Source of the DNA: Vespula vulgaris
Lineage: Eukaryota > Arthropoda > Insecta > Hymenoptera > Vespidae
DNA length: 64,000 nucleotides
Reading direction: 5' to 3'
Assembly (NCBI RefSeq): GCF_905475345.1
Contig: NC_066608.1
Span: 3,217,501-3,281,500, forward strand
How positions within the stretch are numbered: the first letter of the stretch is position 1; the number at the start of each line of letters is the position of its first letter. Made by a program: the position numbers and the translations under genes. The notes under the pieces were generated by a model. That model ran no database searches and had not been told where the DNA came from. It saw only the letters and a list, made by a program, of their open reading frames with translations. Positions 35,046 through 49,102 of the stretch are shown here, piece by piece.

Positions 35046-37194
35046 CATATATATATATATGTATGTATGTATATATGTATGTATGATATACGCGTCTTTC
35101 CGTCGTTGAAATCGATAAAATTTGTTTCTTAGTTGCCTAAATATGTTATATATAATATTCTTAGAATGATAAACGTAATGTATATACATATTATATAACA
35201 TTTATTTAATAAATATTACATTAGCAATTTCTCTTTTCGTCTTGATAAAAGTCTTCGAAATTCTTCTCCGATAAGATCAATCGTCCTTGTACAATAATTA
35301 TAATACGATAAACTATCGAACCATTACGATTTGTAGTACATATTTTTTAGAATAGAATAATGAATCCTTTACAGTTTCCTTTTTCTTTTTCTTTAAAAAA
35401 TATAGAAATATTGGTATTATTTTGTTGACAAAATCGTTAGTTTTACGAAGATAAACACGATTTCCTGGAAACATAACATTATAACTGGTTACATCGTATC
35501 ATAGTTCTATCTTCTTTCTTTCCCTCCTGATCACCGTCCTCTGTGTTTCCTCTCTGCCCTCGTCTATTCTCGGCGTCATATTTTCTACACCCTTTTCTTT
35601 TTCTTTTTTTTTTTTATTTCTGTCTTATTCTCAAACGACCTAGAAGGATTTTTTATCTCTTGCTAACGGGAATATTGGTATACTACGAGAGTGTTGAGTA
35701 TTTAATACCGAACATTTTCGATCCCGAGTAGGTCACGTAAATAAATGCCGTTCGAAGAACGAACGCTTCAGAACGTATCCTTAAATTTGTTTTTGAGCTT
35801 TCAAAATATTTACATATAGGTATATATGTAGATATATAGATATGTATGAACGTACGTATATGTAAGTACGCTTTGTGGCTTGGCCATGGACACGTTGAAG
35901 CGAGTGGATAAAACTCAGAACTATGTAAGCACGGATGTGGTTACAGAGCGTGCGTAATCCTACATACGTATCGGCTTAGTTATATATTTTTGTTTTCTAT
36001 GATATATGAAACATAATCATAATGAATAATTTAACGTATGATGAAAATTTCTTTTTCGATGAAATGGCTTGAAACGACAAATAGGTGGATACAAGATTGA
36101 CAATAAAACGATATTACTTTTGATTTGTCGATTTAATCTAATCTTTGAATTACGTTACACACTTGACGAGAGGTAATTATATATATATATATATACATAT
36201 AATTATATATATAATATTCATACGTTATTAAATGATATTATTTTGTGAATAAATATTATCTATTTACAAAATAATACATTTTTTATTTAATATTATATCG
36301 TAAATAAATATTACTTATTGTACAATTTAATAATCAGCATATTTTCCATTATGACACACATATATATAGGTAAGTTTATTAGCTTATTCTTTATTAAAAA
36401 ATAACAAAATTTTTTTTCATTATTACAAAAAGCTACGATCAGATTTATCATAAAGTATTACAAATAACGATCGATTAAACAACAAAGAAACATGTTCATT
36501 AATTTATTTATAATATTCGTTCGAACAACTGAGACTGTTATGAATTCTTCGAATGGGAAATAAACTATTTACACCAAAGCATAGTTTCGTGTTTCGTCAA
36601 AATCAATTCGTCTTACAAAAATGATATTTTTACGTCTTATCTAGATCAAGATAATAACTAGTATCATTATAAAACCGAGTAAGATCATAGATTAAAGTTC
36701 AGTACGGTGAAATGAGCTCGTGATCGATAAAAGTATACGTAAGTTTATGGATTTCCGCTTTTTCAAAATAGAATATAACCGATGTAACCTCGTTCAAATA
36801 GTATCTTAGTCATATACATTTAACTCGATACAACGATCCAACGACCACGCAACCATCATAACGGTTATCCTCTTATGCAAACGTACTGAAAATCTTATGG
36901 TGGATCTCGTTACAATCAGAAGTGCGATATACTGCGTGCGATATCTACGTATGATAAATTATCATTACTGAAATCAAAGAATTTTCGATGAGTTGGATAA
37001 AATATTAAACACAAAAAGAATAAAATAAAAAGAAAAAAAAACTAAATGGATAATTTAAACGGCTGACATAAGATAAGAAAATGCTTTTTTAATCGTTGAA
37101 CAAGTTCCATTAAATGAAATTTTTTTCTAATTCTCACAACTTCGAAGTCATTTGGAAGTATCCAATATCACTCTATACATACTTACGTACACAC

Positions 37195-37195
<1 letters not shown>
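35046..37195. other. No gene seen: AT-rich upstream flank
   Basis: It contains AT/GTAT runs (35046-35085, 36178-36220), a 39-bp near-perfect hairpin (36237-36275, 15-bp stem, 9-bp loop) and otherwise unique AT-rich DNA. Confidence 0.65.

Positions 37196-37242
<47 letters not shown>
37196..37242. repeat. AT dinucleotide repeat
   Basis: About 20 uninterrupted AT units. Confidence 0.93.
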
Positions 37243-37243
<1 letters not shown>

Positions 37244-38770
37244 ACAAAAACTGTTAACCGTTCGTTTCATATACTCCAAAGAATAAACGAATAACAAAAT
37301 GCTATCGATTCGTCGTGCAAGCGTTTAACAATGGCACGGTAAATAGAAACTTGTTCCGAACGAGAGATCAGTTAGCGGCTAGAACAGCTTGCAGGTGGAA
37401 AATAATTCAGTACGACGTTTGATAGGAAACCGTGGTTCATAATGGCTGTTTGTCGAGTATCAAGGATTAACTATGAAGGGAGTTCGATATAAAGCTTGAT
37501 TCGCTGAGTGGATTATTGTTCGACGCATATCCGATTGTCCAAACAAAAGGAAATAACGATGTCGCACGACGAATTATTTGCAAATGAATAATCGTAAGTG
37601 AGTCAAACGTGGTGGCTTCTTTGCTATCATCGATGGATAGCGGAAATGATGGCGAGTGATAGGGAGTGGGGGGATGAAAGAGAAAGAGAGAGAGAGAGAG
37701 AAACAACACACGTTTTCTATAGCAACATGATTCATGGATTCTGCGCGTATTTTAAAAGCACGTTTCGTGGACGTAGCGTTTGTACGACGAGCGTTGAAGA
37801 ATGTTAGATTAGATACGTAAGAGGCGTTTATAACGTATAGAATTAGAGGAACGAGCATGTTCTTATCGGACCTGCACCTCGTTTCCGTTCGAGGAATCAC
37901 CGCTTCGAGTTATCGTCTCATCGACCGAACTGGCCACAGTTCTTTTGATATTTGCTGACTACGGACGATGCTGCGGAAATGCTGCGGAAATACTGCGGAC
38001 GATGACTGATTTCGCAACGATTCCTTTCGAGTATGTCAATCGTTCGACCTGAGACAAGTACTTAGTTACGTTTCGAATTTTCTTTTTGATTTATTTATTT
38101 GTTCTTTTATTCTGGAATTATATAACGTTCGAAATGTGAGGTTTTCGAATGTTATCAACTTTATCAACGGATAGGATTTAAATGAATTTATTTATTTATC
38201 GTTTGACGACGAAGAGAACGAGAAAGAGAAATAAGGAAAAGGAAAGAGAAAGAAAGAAAGGGGGAAACATTGGACATTCAGGACGAACGAAAAATCGATA
38301 AATGCGCGTCATCTCTTTCAAAGATACGTGAGACTTAGTATGAAATTTCTTATATTCGAAACTTTAAAAAAGAAGGGACCTTGAGTATCTATCACGTACG
38401 ATCTATCCGATAGGGATATATGTAAAAAGTATAGATATAGAAAATATTTCCCGTTCGAATTCAGGTCGAAGGAAACTTTCTGTAAACTAAAATTTGCCAT
38501 ACAGTAGACTAAATTACACTACGTCCTATTTCGAAATTTCCATTCGAGCTCGAATCTCGAAACTTTCGCGTTTCCTTTTCGAGAGAGACGTACGAATACA
38601 AGGACAATGTATTTTATTCAAAATTCCTAGCAAGATTTCTCGTACCCACGAAGGACTGCTCCAATGGAAACTTCCTTCCGAAAGCTAGCGTCCTCCCGGT
38701 CGTAGATTTCGAAATGAAATATGCGTTTGAAACGAATCGACTATTTTCTATCGTTTTCCATCCAAGAGAA
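37243..38770. other. No gene seen: unique upstream flank
   Basis: It includes a short GA run (37679-37702) and three 11-bp copies of ATGCTGCGGAA (37968-37999). Frames of 60-108 codons show no known similarity. Confidence 0.6.
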
Positions 38771-38779
38771 ACTTTTGTA

Positions 38780-41720
38780 CAAAAAAAAAAAAAGGGAAAA
38801 AAAACGAAAAAAGACGGAAAAAAACTCTCGCATTATCGACGACGGCTCGTGAGTTAGATCGTAGAGTTATCGTCATCGACGAATCACGTTTCCCTTCGAA
38901 CATTATCGCCGAGGCGTGCTACGAAAAGCTATCGCAGAGCAGTGCCAAAATCGTTACCCACGGCGTTTCCTTACGGAGAATACATACACACATAAGGAAA
39001 GCTAAAGCCTGACCTCGCGTAACCTCTCAACTTCGACTTCGTTTTCCGGATACGTTCGATGCTCACTGGGTTAAGACGCCGGGGACCATAAATATGGCGG
39101 TCGCTTTTTGGATCGGAGCCCAAGCCTCGAAAGCTTTCTTATACAGGGACAAACCAAGGAATCGTCGATTTTCTTAGTTGTCTATCGTCGGACGTTTACG
39201 TTATTCGCAAGAACGACATTTCCGGTTCGAGTAAACGATTCGTTTTTAATTGAAAATAATATCGATCGAATGTTTCCGTGTTTGTTATATATCTATACAT
39301 GTTTACGTGTATAGTCTATTGGGAATTCATAGAAAAATATACGTAGCAATCTACGCTTATGTTAACGAATAATTCCAAGATTGATATGGTCGATCAGAAG
39401 CGAATTGATCATTCTTGATACCATAATAGGTTCTTTTGAAAGTACCCGCATACGAGATGGTTAACTCGTTGAACGTTGAAAATATTTTCGGTCAGTGGTT
39501 CGCTCGGTCCGTCGAGGTTGACCGCTAAAGCTGCGTAAGGCAACTCGCGCGAGCCTCGAAAGGGCACGTCGAGCTGAGGGTACAATGACCCGATCGTTAA
39601 CCCTCTTTCGGGGAGCTAGGGTCTCCTTGGTGTAATATCAGAGGACTCTCTGGAACTTGGACGTCTTCGTTCGTTTAGCTCTCCTCGATTACGTATGCAA
39701 AATAAATGCGCGTCATTTTCCGTGTCTCGCTTGACTCGTCGTTTTGATGGCCCAATCAGGAGATTCGTATCCTACGCCCTTTCAGGCACGATCTACCTGC
39801 CTCGCGGCTTTAATACCTCTGAAACGGCACACCTGGAGGCTGAAGACGATCCCTAAAGTATGGCGAATTTAAAGCGGCCCGATAATTTCGAGTAATTCCA
39901 AGTTTTCCTCGGGAAAACTACTTCCCTCGGAGTTATGCCGAGTATGCATATGTTACATTGCTTGGAAAGATAACCCGGAACGTATAGTTGTTTCGCTGAG
40001 TCTAGAAATGTTAACGTATTAACATTATCTTGCTAAATATTGTGGTTTACTCATAAGAAAGTGCCGCTATATATAAATAATTTATTACTATAAAATGATA
40101 TCATAAGCAATTAAGATATCTGTATATGCATACACATACACACGCACACAGTATAGTATAGTATAGTATAGTATTGCTATTAATATTGTTGTTAGTATTA
40201 TTATTATGATAAATATAAAATGAATAATAAATATATAATAAACTTATTTATGAAGCGAAAGCTGGATACTTACAGTTATAAACAAAGTTCTTTTTTATAC
40301 TTAAATATTAATTGTTTCATACCGAAAACAATTTCTCTGGTCTTTGAGTTAACACCAAGCAAGTAACTACCTACCGTTATTTCTATTACGATCTCCCGAT
40401 TCTTTCGATCGAAGTTCGATATCGTTATACCTGACGTTAACTTCGCTGGTTCGCGGTTAAAAGACGATCAGTGTCTGGAGCAAAGCGAGAAACGGTGGTT
40501 GACGTAATTCATATTGCGCAATAGTCAGACAGCAAGCTGGTGTGATGTGTTACCGCTGCAGTACTGCTGCTTTTGCTTCAGGCAACGCAGACACCTTCGT
40601 GCGTTCACGTAGTTGCGATCACTATTCGTGTCAACTATTATTCTTCGAACGACCCTCGGTTACGTCGATCGGACTCTGCATTCGTGTCCTTCGAGCTTGG
40701 AATTTATAGGACGAGGACGGATAAGCTTCTCTCGTTGAACGCGTTCACCGGCGAGACGCTTTTCCTTCTGTTAGATCGACTCGAATAAAGACGAGAGAGA
40801 GAGACAGACAGAGATAGAGACAGAGATAGAAAGACTGAAAGGATGAGAGGAAGAGGGAGGTGGATAATTAACGTCGATACGACAACGCGTATCATCAAAG
40901 ACGTTTCCTTCCTTCCTTCCTTCCTTCCTTCCTTCAATCTCTCTCTCTCTCTCTCTCCCTCTCTCCCTCCCTCCCTCCTCCCTCTCACTGTCTCTCTCTC
41001 TCTCTCCTCTTCCTTCCAACGTCAACGTCGAGGTGGCAAACGACGATTATTATTAACGGCTCGACGCTGAAAATCCTTAATCCCGTAATCCTATCGCGCA
41101 AGACAGATGGCCGTGTGTAAGCCAGCCTGAAAATTCGCGCTGCCAGTTCCAACGAGTTAGGAAAGCGAAGCTAGGATCTACGGAGTAGCATGTTTTGAAA
41201 ACGCCTGGTAATCCAACGTGATCCTCTCTAATGAGAGAATCGCGCGAGGTTGGAAAAATTCAAAGGCGTCTACCTCTTGATCTCTCGGCTCCTAAGCTCG
41301 ACGTATTCGTTCGCTTAAAAGAATAGTGGTCGATATACCGAGCCATCTTGTTGCTTAGCTCGTTTTGAAGAATAATAGATAGGTATTCCCGTTATTATCG
41401 TACACTCTTACTAAAGAAACTTTCGTATCAAAAGCAATGCGCATAAAAAGGAGGGAGGCAAGATGAGGAAACGCGAGTATGAGGGAGCCAGCATCGTAGG
41501 AACGACCCTTATGTCGCTGAATTGGGCGCTATAACTTTGACAAAGCCGTCGATTCGGGGTAAGGGGACCCTCTTCCCTTTCCATTGGGGTTCAACCGTTG
41601 CTACGATCGACTTGGAACGTCATTTCCTGACGTACGTAAGTACGTACGTAAGTACGTACGTACGTGTAAATATTCGGACACGTGTGGGGGGATAAATCGA
41701 ACGGTATTAAGGGAAGATGC
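38780..41720. other. Repeat-poor, GC-richer upstream block; candidate regulatory region
   Basis: For about 3 kb microsatellites are scarce (exceptions: GTATA pentamers 40146-40174, GA 40792-40832, CCTT/CT 40907-41008, ACGT-rich 41630-41665). The dyad GTTTTCCTCGGGAAAAC (39902-39918), a CACCTG E-box near 39828 and CTTTGACAAAG (about 41537) are visible. No coding frame is recognised. Confidence 0.4.
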
Positions 41721-43430
41721 GATCTAGAAATAGCCTATAGATCGAATGTAGTATCGAGATACGGCAAATTTTTTCGGCCATCTAAAGTAGATAGAATCCT
41801 CGTAAATGGTGACTCGAGATATACAAGGACATAAAAATGATAAACCTTTTCTTCAGCGAATAGACATCTTGCTTTTCGACACGATCGTTCTTCGACGTAG
41901 TAAATGGTGTAATGGACGTTTAACTAAGAAACTATTTGAGATGGTCGTGAGCCATTTTGAAATTTTACGTTTCATATAAAAATCTGAACGAGTACGTGCG
42001 CGGGTGCGTGTGTCTGTATGTGTTTGTGTTTGAACTCTATCGTTCAAAATATCTGATGAAATTTATATAAAAAATAAAGTTCGAATCGAGAATCTGTGTG
42101 TAATTTTTATGTGTAAGTTGGGAGAATTGAAACGTTTATAAAATATAACATTCGCAACGGAAATATTATTCAAACGCTGTAAGAATATTTACATTAATGT
42201 CAAACATAACCATAAATTTCGTTGAGACAATTTTTTGTTTTAAAATAATTATAGATGACGGATAGATGAAAATTTATATTTATGAATTCAACGAAAGATC
42301 TTTATGTTTAATTTTTCTAGGAATATTTTTAAATATAACGTGTTTCTTCTTATGGCTGATTCATACGCAATTTTGCGAGTGCGCGCGCGCGAACAACGTA
42401 CGTAATCATGGTCTAAATGGTTGAGTAGATCGGCTTGAAATTTATAACAGAAATTAAGATACACGTCACGAAGATCCAAGAGTAACTCCAATTCGATCCG
42501 AATTGATTCACATTCTAAACAAATATTTTCAATAGTGCTAGACATAATCATAAATTTTTTATTCCAGCAATTAATAATGGCGGATGAATAAACATTTTAA
42601 TTTATTCCCATCCTTAATTTTTCTATCAAAATTTCAATATATTTCTATGCATGCAAATTCGTACGCAATTCTGTGACTTTATATAAAGTCTAAGTGGTTA
42701 TACAGTTTAAGTGGTCGAGCAGATGGACTGAAAGTTTAAGCCAAAAATTAAATTACTCATAACGAGGATTTATGAATAATTTTGGATCGATATAACTTAC
42801 AATTTCTAAATGTAAAATTATATACGCAAAAAAAAAGACCGAAAGAAAAATTAAAAGCTCGTAAAAAATCGCACACGACAATTCAAATGTCGATATCAGA
42901 AATATTCTAAAATCGTGAATCAATCGTTAAATGAACAAATTAGTCACGCTTGCTGCAATCAAAAATTTGACTATAAGCGTTCAATAGCGTTTTCTTTCTC
43001 TGTTTTCCTCGTCATTGACAATTTTAATCGTTTTATTGCCATAACGTTCGAAAGATCGTTCGAGATCGTTAAAATCGCGAGAAATGATATAAGTGGAAAA
43101 TGGAAGGGCGTTAACGGACCCAGAGTAAATTTGAAGTTCCGCAGGTTGTACCAATGCGATGGGTATTCCGTTCGTAGTAGTCCGCGGCGCCGCGTGCGCA
43201 AAATCTAATGGTTAACCGCGATTTCGTGTCACTTCTCGAGGGCGTACTTCCTGGCACGGTGACTTTGCTCCGATGGTCCATTAAAGCACCGAGGAAGCGG
43301 CTTGGTCGTCGTGAACCGCAAAACCGTGCTATCTGTAGGAATGCTTCCACTTCTGTCGCTTATACACTGTGTCCCGAACTCTCAAGCCGACTTATCTCGA
43401 GCGGTCATTACGAAAAATATTTGAGGGAGA
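41721..43430. other. No gene seen: AT-rich then GC-richer upstream flank
   Basis: The AT-rich part carries the old duplication at 42200-42775. The part 43090-43390 is GC-richer and unique, with a Runt-type AACCGCA (43314-43320). Open frames at 42915-43208 (non-ATG start) and 43208-43561 (ends in a GA repeat) have no recognised similarity. Confidence 0.5.
42200..42775. repeat. Old duplication of ~338 bp period
   Basis: The ordered landmarks are ACATAANCATAAAT, a GACGGATAGATGAA/GGCGGATGAATAA word, TTAATTTTTCT, TTCNTACGCAATT, and GTGG/GTTGAG-AGAT with CTGAAA/TTGAAA. They appear from 42204 and again from 42542. Alignment is patchy, so exact ends are uncertain. Confidence 0.65.
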
Positions 43431-43431
43431 A

Positions 43432-43473
43432 CGAGGGAGAGAGAAAAAGAGAAAGAGAGAAAGAGAGAAAGAG

Positions 43474-43515
<42 letters not shown>

Positions 43516-43800
43516 ATACTTCTCTTTGGCTTGGGAAGAAAGGACGATCGAGATCAATTAAGCGGATTTCCTCGTGGGTAACGTTTCCTCGAGATAAGCT
43601 CGACTACGTGGTACCGCTTGTAAAACGAAAAAGGATCGTGAAACAAGTACGGCTCGCTACGATGGTGTTTGCGAGCTCCCTTCGGCTTCTGTTTTCCTTT
43701 CTTTCGTTACAATGAAATTGGCAAATAATTGCGAAAAACAAAAGAGAATGGTAGAGAGACGGTGAGATAGAGAGAAAGAGAGGGAAAAAGAGAGAGAGAA

Positions 43801-43853
<53 letters not shown>
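43432..43853. repeat. Two long GA microsatellites
   Basis: GA at 43432-43512 and 43760-43853, separated by about 250 bp of unique sequence. Confidence 0.94.
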
Positions 43854-43856
<3 letters not shown>

Positions 43857-46053
43857 AATTCTTTTGGCCTCGACGACGCCCAAAGGCTTCTTCGAATCCT
43901 TTGAAAAAGAAAAAGAAGTAAGAACTCAACCTAAGAATTTTTCCCGCCTCTTTTTATCTCAGCTATAAACTATACATTCATACGTACGTACATACATATA
44001 CGTACACACGCACATATATATATAGACCTTGCCAATAAACGAAAAAGAAACGAATTCTAATATTCTTTGTAAAGATAGCAACGATAACGACGAGGAAATG
44101 CGAATGAAACAAATTTGCATCCTAAATCGAGACGTCCTTAATAACGAAGCAAGAGGAATTCGAATGTAAATTCAAATGTTAACGTAATTTAATTGCTATG
44201 CCGAGTCTACACGAAGGAACGGGACTTCATCTTGCACGACCTAAACATACTTCGTCTCCTGTGGAGCCTTTTTAATAGCACAAAAAAGTGACCCTCTCTA
44301 AACCCTACACCTGATGGACGTACTCCGCTTAAAGTCGAATTAGAAAATCTCCTATATATAGGGATCACCTGTGTCGGAACCTGTTCTCCCGTATCCCTCG
44401 AAATAGTTTGCCCATTGAAAGTCGGTCCCTTAAAATCGAGTCCCTTCTGCCACCATTCCATTCGTGAGTGTTCCCCCTTTCCTTCACATTTGGATCCCTC
44501 TAACAAAGTAGGTAGAGATCTCAAATCCTGTAGTATTCCCAAGGGATAAGTCGCAACAGGATCACGTAAGAGACAACAGTCTGTTGCTCGCCGATGTTCT
44601 TTTTAACTTGAAATTTTTCTATAGAAATCAATCGTTCTAATCGTTTGTCTAATTGTTTCTTTATTTGAAATATATTTCAATGAATATAATAAGAAGACGA
44701 TTTTTTGTTATGTAATATAGGAATATCCGTTTGAAATTATAACGCGATAAGAGAAGGAAGCTTTGTTAGTTACTACTTGTTTGGAGAACGTGACGTATCT
44801 TTTTTACTTACGTTAATTCTAATATATTGAGACAAAGTAATATTTCAAGGATACTTCTCTAGTCGAACCTTATCCCCTTTATTCGAGTCATGGCACGCTT
44901 ACATATATAGGTATACATCGTGTGTCTGTATCGTGTGTATATATGTATATATGTACATACATATACGAAACACGCGTATATACACATACACTTAATATGT
45001 GCGTGTATGTGTGTATGTGTATCATCTATGAGCAAAAGCTTCGTCACGAGAAACGTGCCCACTTTTTCGGCCAACAACCCTCCCACATATTTTTACGTTC
45101 TTTTATATTCGATGCCGAAGGTTAAATCCGAGGCAAAGCGTATTACCCTTGAAAGGAGCCACGGATTCTGATCGATGTTGAGCATTTCACAAGTATCTGT
45201 ATATATATGTACTTTACTTTCTTCTCTTTTTCAACAATATATACGTTACCTCACGTTATTAAAATACTAATTCTCTAAATAGATTTAAATATTAGGTACA
45301 AGGTTTTATCGCTCAAATTAAGATTTCTAATCTGGTTAACAAGGCGCGTTTATATACTGAATTTTTGTTTCTTTTTTTCTTTTCGTTTATCATTATCACA
45401 ATGACATTGTTATAAATGTGTCATAATAAATTATCATAGATCTCATAAACGATAATGGTTTTAGGAAAGGTAGAAGGAGGACTATTCCATTTGTTCTATT
45501 TTGTAAGAAGAAGCTAACGATAAGAAATTGATAGCTCCGACATATTTTGTCGTATTTTTCTGAACTCGCATTGATTTTATTTCGGTTATCTAGAAAGTTT
45601 TCGTTCTCGAACAAAAGTCCCACGAGACAAGGTTGTGCTTTCTCTCGAATTTTTTTCCTTCAACCGTACCACAATATGTTAGTTTCTACAAACAGGAAGA
45701 CGATCTTCCGTTATTTACGTTGGACGTGTTCGCGTGCTAACAGATCGTTCTAACGCTTAGATTAGTTAGTATCTTACATTATTGTAAGCGCAACTGTCTG
45801 TGATTTATCACTTATAGAATTCTCTATAGTGAAGTTTGATTACAACGATCTTAAGATCGTCTGTGTAACTATAGCTATATTTTTCATTAATCGAAGGTCA
45901 ACAACCTTGTGCTTTAAATCGACTTTGCAGTACAAGTTTACATCTGACACATGACCCTGAGCGATCATTGAGTTATTAAAAGAAATCGATTAGAAACTAT
46001 TTTATTCCAAAACTGTTTCCAAACTATATGCATACATATATGCATACATATAT

Positions 46054-46095
<42 letters not shown>

Positions 46096-46400
46096 CATGT
46101 ATTTACACGATACATTTAACGGAAGAAAAAATCAGATCAGAATCGGTCGAAAACAAATGAAGGAAATAAATAACGATAGAAACGAGAGTAATCGATAATT
46201 ACTCTGTTGTTAGATGCGTTAGAATCGCAAGTGATGAATAATTTTTTTTTTATATTTTTGTGTTTTTTTCTTTTTTCTCAAGGATGACGAGAAACGGTGT
46301 AGGAAAATTTGGCGGACGTTTCGCGAGCTAAAGTATCTCTCGGGACGAACGAAGGATCTTTTATCTCGACTGGTCCTAAAGAAGAAGACGGCCGATGGGG
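43854..46400. other. No gene seen: upstream flank
   Basis: Unique DNA with short AT/GTAT runs (43980-44025, 44930-45020) and an AT repeat at 46058-46092. The 111-codon minus-strand frame at 44207-44542 starts at TTG rather than ATG and resembles no protein I know. Confidence 0.6.
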
Positions 46401-46403
46401 GAG

Positions 46404-46407
<4 letters not shown>

Positions 46408-46476
<69 letters not shown>
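46408..46476. repeat. GA microsatellite
   Basis: About 33 GA units. The sequence that follows to 47800 is unique with GT run 47341-47357 and no recognised gene. Confidence 0.94.
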
Positions 46477-47805
46477 AAGAGACAGTAGTAGAAAACACAG
46501 AGGGGTTCGGAAGGAAGGAGAAAAGAAGAGAGAACGGCGGCGGCACGAAATTTCACTTAGGCTCTTGTCGGGGGGTTGACTCGGGGGTAAGAGGGGTGTG
46601 AGTCACTCGTGGGTATTTCAGGATCGTAGCGAGCTCTCGTCCTCTCCCTACGTCGTTGTGTGAGTTACTATCTGTGTGTATACGTATTACCCGTAGCCTT
46701 TCTCTCGTATATTTTGATGGTTTATTCTGACTCGCGTTTTGGAGTAGAAAGAGTAGAAAGAAAAAAAGAAGTAAAAAAAGAAAGGGAAGAAGAGAGTCCA
46801 CGGAAGGATACCTTCTGGGGGGTAAAAACGAAGCTGCTGGCAAGAAACCGCGCTTTAATGGACGAAACGAGTTTCCAGCCACACGGAGCGATATCGTTTC
46901 CGCCTTATTTTTCTACCCCGATCTTGAACATCCCCTGTATCCTTTCCACTCATTTCATCGAGTCTACGTTAAAACAACATCCCCGATCGTGGCCAACCGT
47001 TTCCACACCGTGTAACTCATTTGTTCCTTTATATTCTCCTACGTGTACGATGTATTTAATGAGTTTCCAAGATTGAGACTGAAATAAAGCACGGATAAAA
47101 GGCGATTTATTCCTCAACATTTTTATCCTTATCCAGGATCATTATACGTATACCAATATGATAGATAGATAATTTAATGTTCTTTGATCTATCTTCAAAG
47201 CGATCTTCTTTTCTGTTTTTCTTTTTCTTCTTTTCTTTAGTTTTAGTTTTTTGAATTTTTATTTTCAAGAGAAAAGTACTATTTCAATTAAACTGGGAAA
47301 GAGAATCGATATCATTTTCATTATGGAACTACACATGGTATGTGTGTGTGTGTGTATATATATCATCTACACATTTACATACAAGAATGAAGAAAAGAAT
47401 TTCTATAAGAACATTCTTGGAAATGTTTGTATTTATATAGGTGCTTATAACGAACTATACATATACGTTGATTTACATACGCATTTGCAATACTATTCGT
47501 GAAATTTAATAAAAAAAATATTTAACACCGAATATGTGATACGATTGAAATGTTATTTTCTATCGTTGATAATTATAATAATTTATCATTACAGCGCTTT
47601 ATAATGGAAATACGAAAAAAAATGAAGGGGAAATGAACAGAGAATGAGCGAGAGATAAGGGAAAGAAAAAAGAAATAATAATAACAAAAAAAAAAAAAGG
47701 AATAAAAAGAAACATAAAGAACAAGATAAAGGGAATTTTTCCTGGTGCGGCGGAAGAAGCAAGCCGGTAACAGTGTTCGAAAGAGTTAAACTTTATCGCG
47801 ACCAC

Positions 47806-47902
47806 AGAGAGACAGACAGAGAGAGAGAAAGAGAGAGTTAGTAAGTGAGAGAGTGACAGAAAGAGAGAGACAGAGAGGGAAAGAGAGAGAGAGAAAGAGA
47901 TA
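47806..47902. repeat. GA/GACA microsatellite
   Basis: Impure GA tract. The next 47903-48855 is unique DNA without a gene, with GC-richer patches near 47950-48080 and 48640-48850. Confidence 0.92.
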
Positions 47903-48856
47903 CTACGAGAAGAGAGTAAAACGAAACGGAAAGAATGCCCTGAGGATGAGAGTTCGTTTCGACTCTCGCAGTCGACTCACTTTGTTCCAATTATCGTGGC
48001 GCTTCCTCGAGCTAGTCGAGCTTGCCCACTGATGTGATGTGACCTTTTCCCGCTTCCGGTTAACCGCACGGGTAGAAACGTTTATTCTTACCTACGCTAA
48101 CGTAATTTTCCTCTTACTTCTTTTTCTCCCTCCCCCCCCTTGTCCATCGATCTTGATATACCTACTATTTCTTTCTCTCTCGGGTAAATAAAAATTTCGA
48201 GATAGCTATTAACAACAAAGAATTCGGTCTGTTTATTTCCGATATGACGACATTGTCAGATCGCAACTCGACAAATCTGAGCTAGTTAACGGGACAAATT
48301 AAATTACGGACGTTGAGAACGCAGCTGCATGCGATGGATTTCTACGATGATGATCGACGTTGCTCATTAAGGTAAGTAGTGACTTATCGACGTTTGCTAT
48401 CGTACGTATAATCTCTGATAGATAGATATAACTCGATATTAGATATAGATACTCTCATTTTTTATTTTATTCATTTTGATAGACTCGGAATGAAAGAATT
48501 GATAACAGTAACACGTATACACTTAAAGAACATTTTATAAACGATTAATAATGAATTCTCGATCGGTTCCACAAAGAGTAAAAAAATCAAAGACCGGGAC
48601 AACGTAGGGCTGGAATTCTAGCAATGGTAAAGTGTAGGTAGGTACCTAGTACCGTCGACAATTATCTCGACACGCATCAAGGAGGATCCGTCGGAGGGTG
48701 GCACGAAAGGGCGTTTCGTTCGTCGCCCGTGCCGTAATCGTTTCGCTCAAGCTCGAGAAACATCTTTTGAGGAGGGGAGAGGTGCTTTCGAGCGAGCGTT
48801 TCGCAAGCTGGGAAAGGGATTGTTGTTTCAAAACCCCTAGGGCACATAGACGGACG

Positions 48857-48866
48857 AAAGAGAGAA

Positions 48867-48923
<57 letters not shown>

Positions 48924-49102
48924 AAGAGAGAGATAGAGAGAGAAAGAGAGAGAGAGAGAATGAGAGGGTTGCTGGCTTTAAGAAGATCGCTGAAACAGAG
49001 ATGGATAGATAGATAGCTAAAGAGAGAGGGAGAGAGGGAGAGAGAGAGAGAGAGAGCAAGAGAGAACGAAAAAGAGACAGAGAGAGAGAGAGAGAGAAGG
49101 TA
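48857..49102. repeat. Long interrupted GA microsatellite
   Basis: GA/GAAA to 48964, a 50-bp unique insert, then GA to 49102. A CT tract follows at 49280-49333. Confidence 0.93.

Noticed and set aside
42915..43561. Two consecutive plus-strand frames (97 and 117 codons)
   Set aside because: The first opens at GTG, and the second ends in an Arg/Glu run from a GA repeat. No homology recognised; more likely noncoding unique DNA.
44207..44542. 111-codon minus-strand frame of mixed composition
   Set aside because: Its first codon is TTG, not ATG; the first real ATG is well inside. No flanking splice sites or known domain were recognised. Still the least repeat-like of the long frames.
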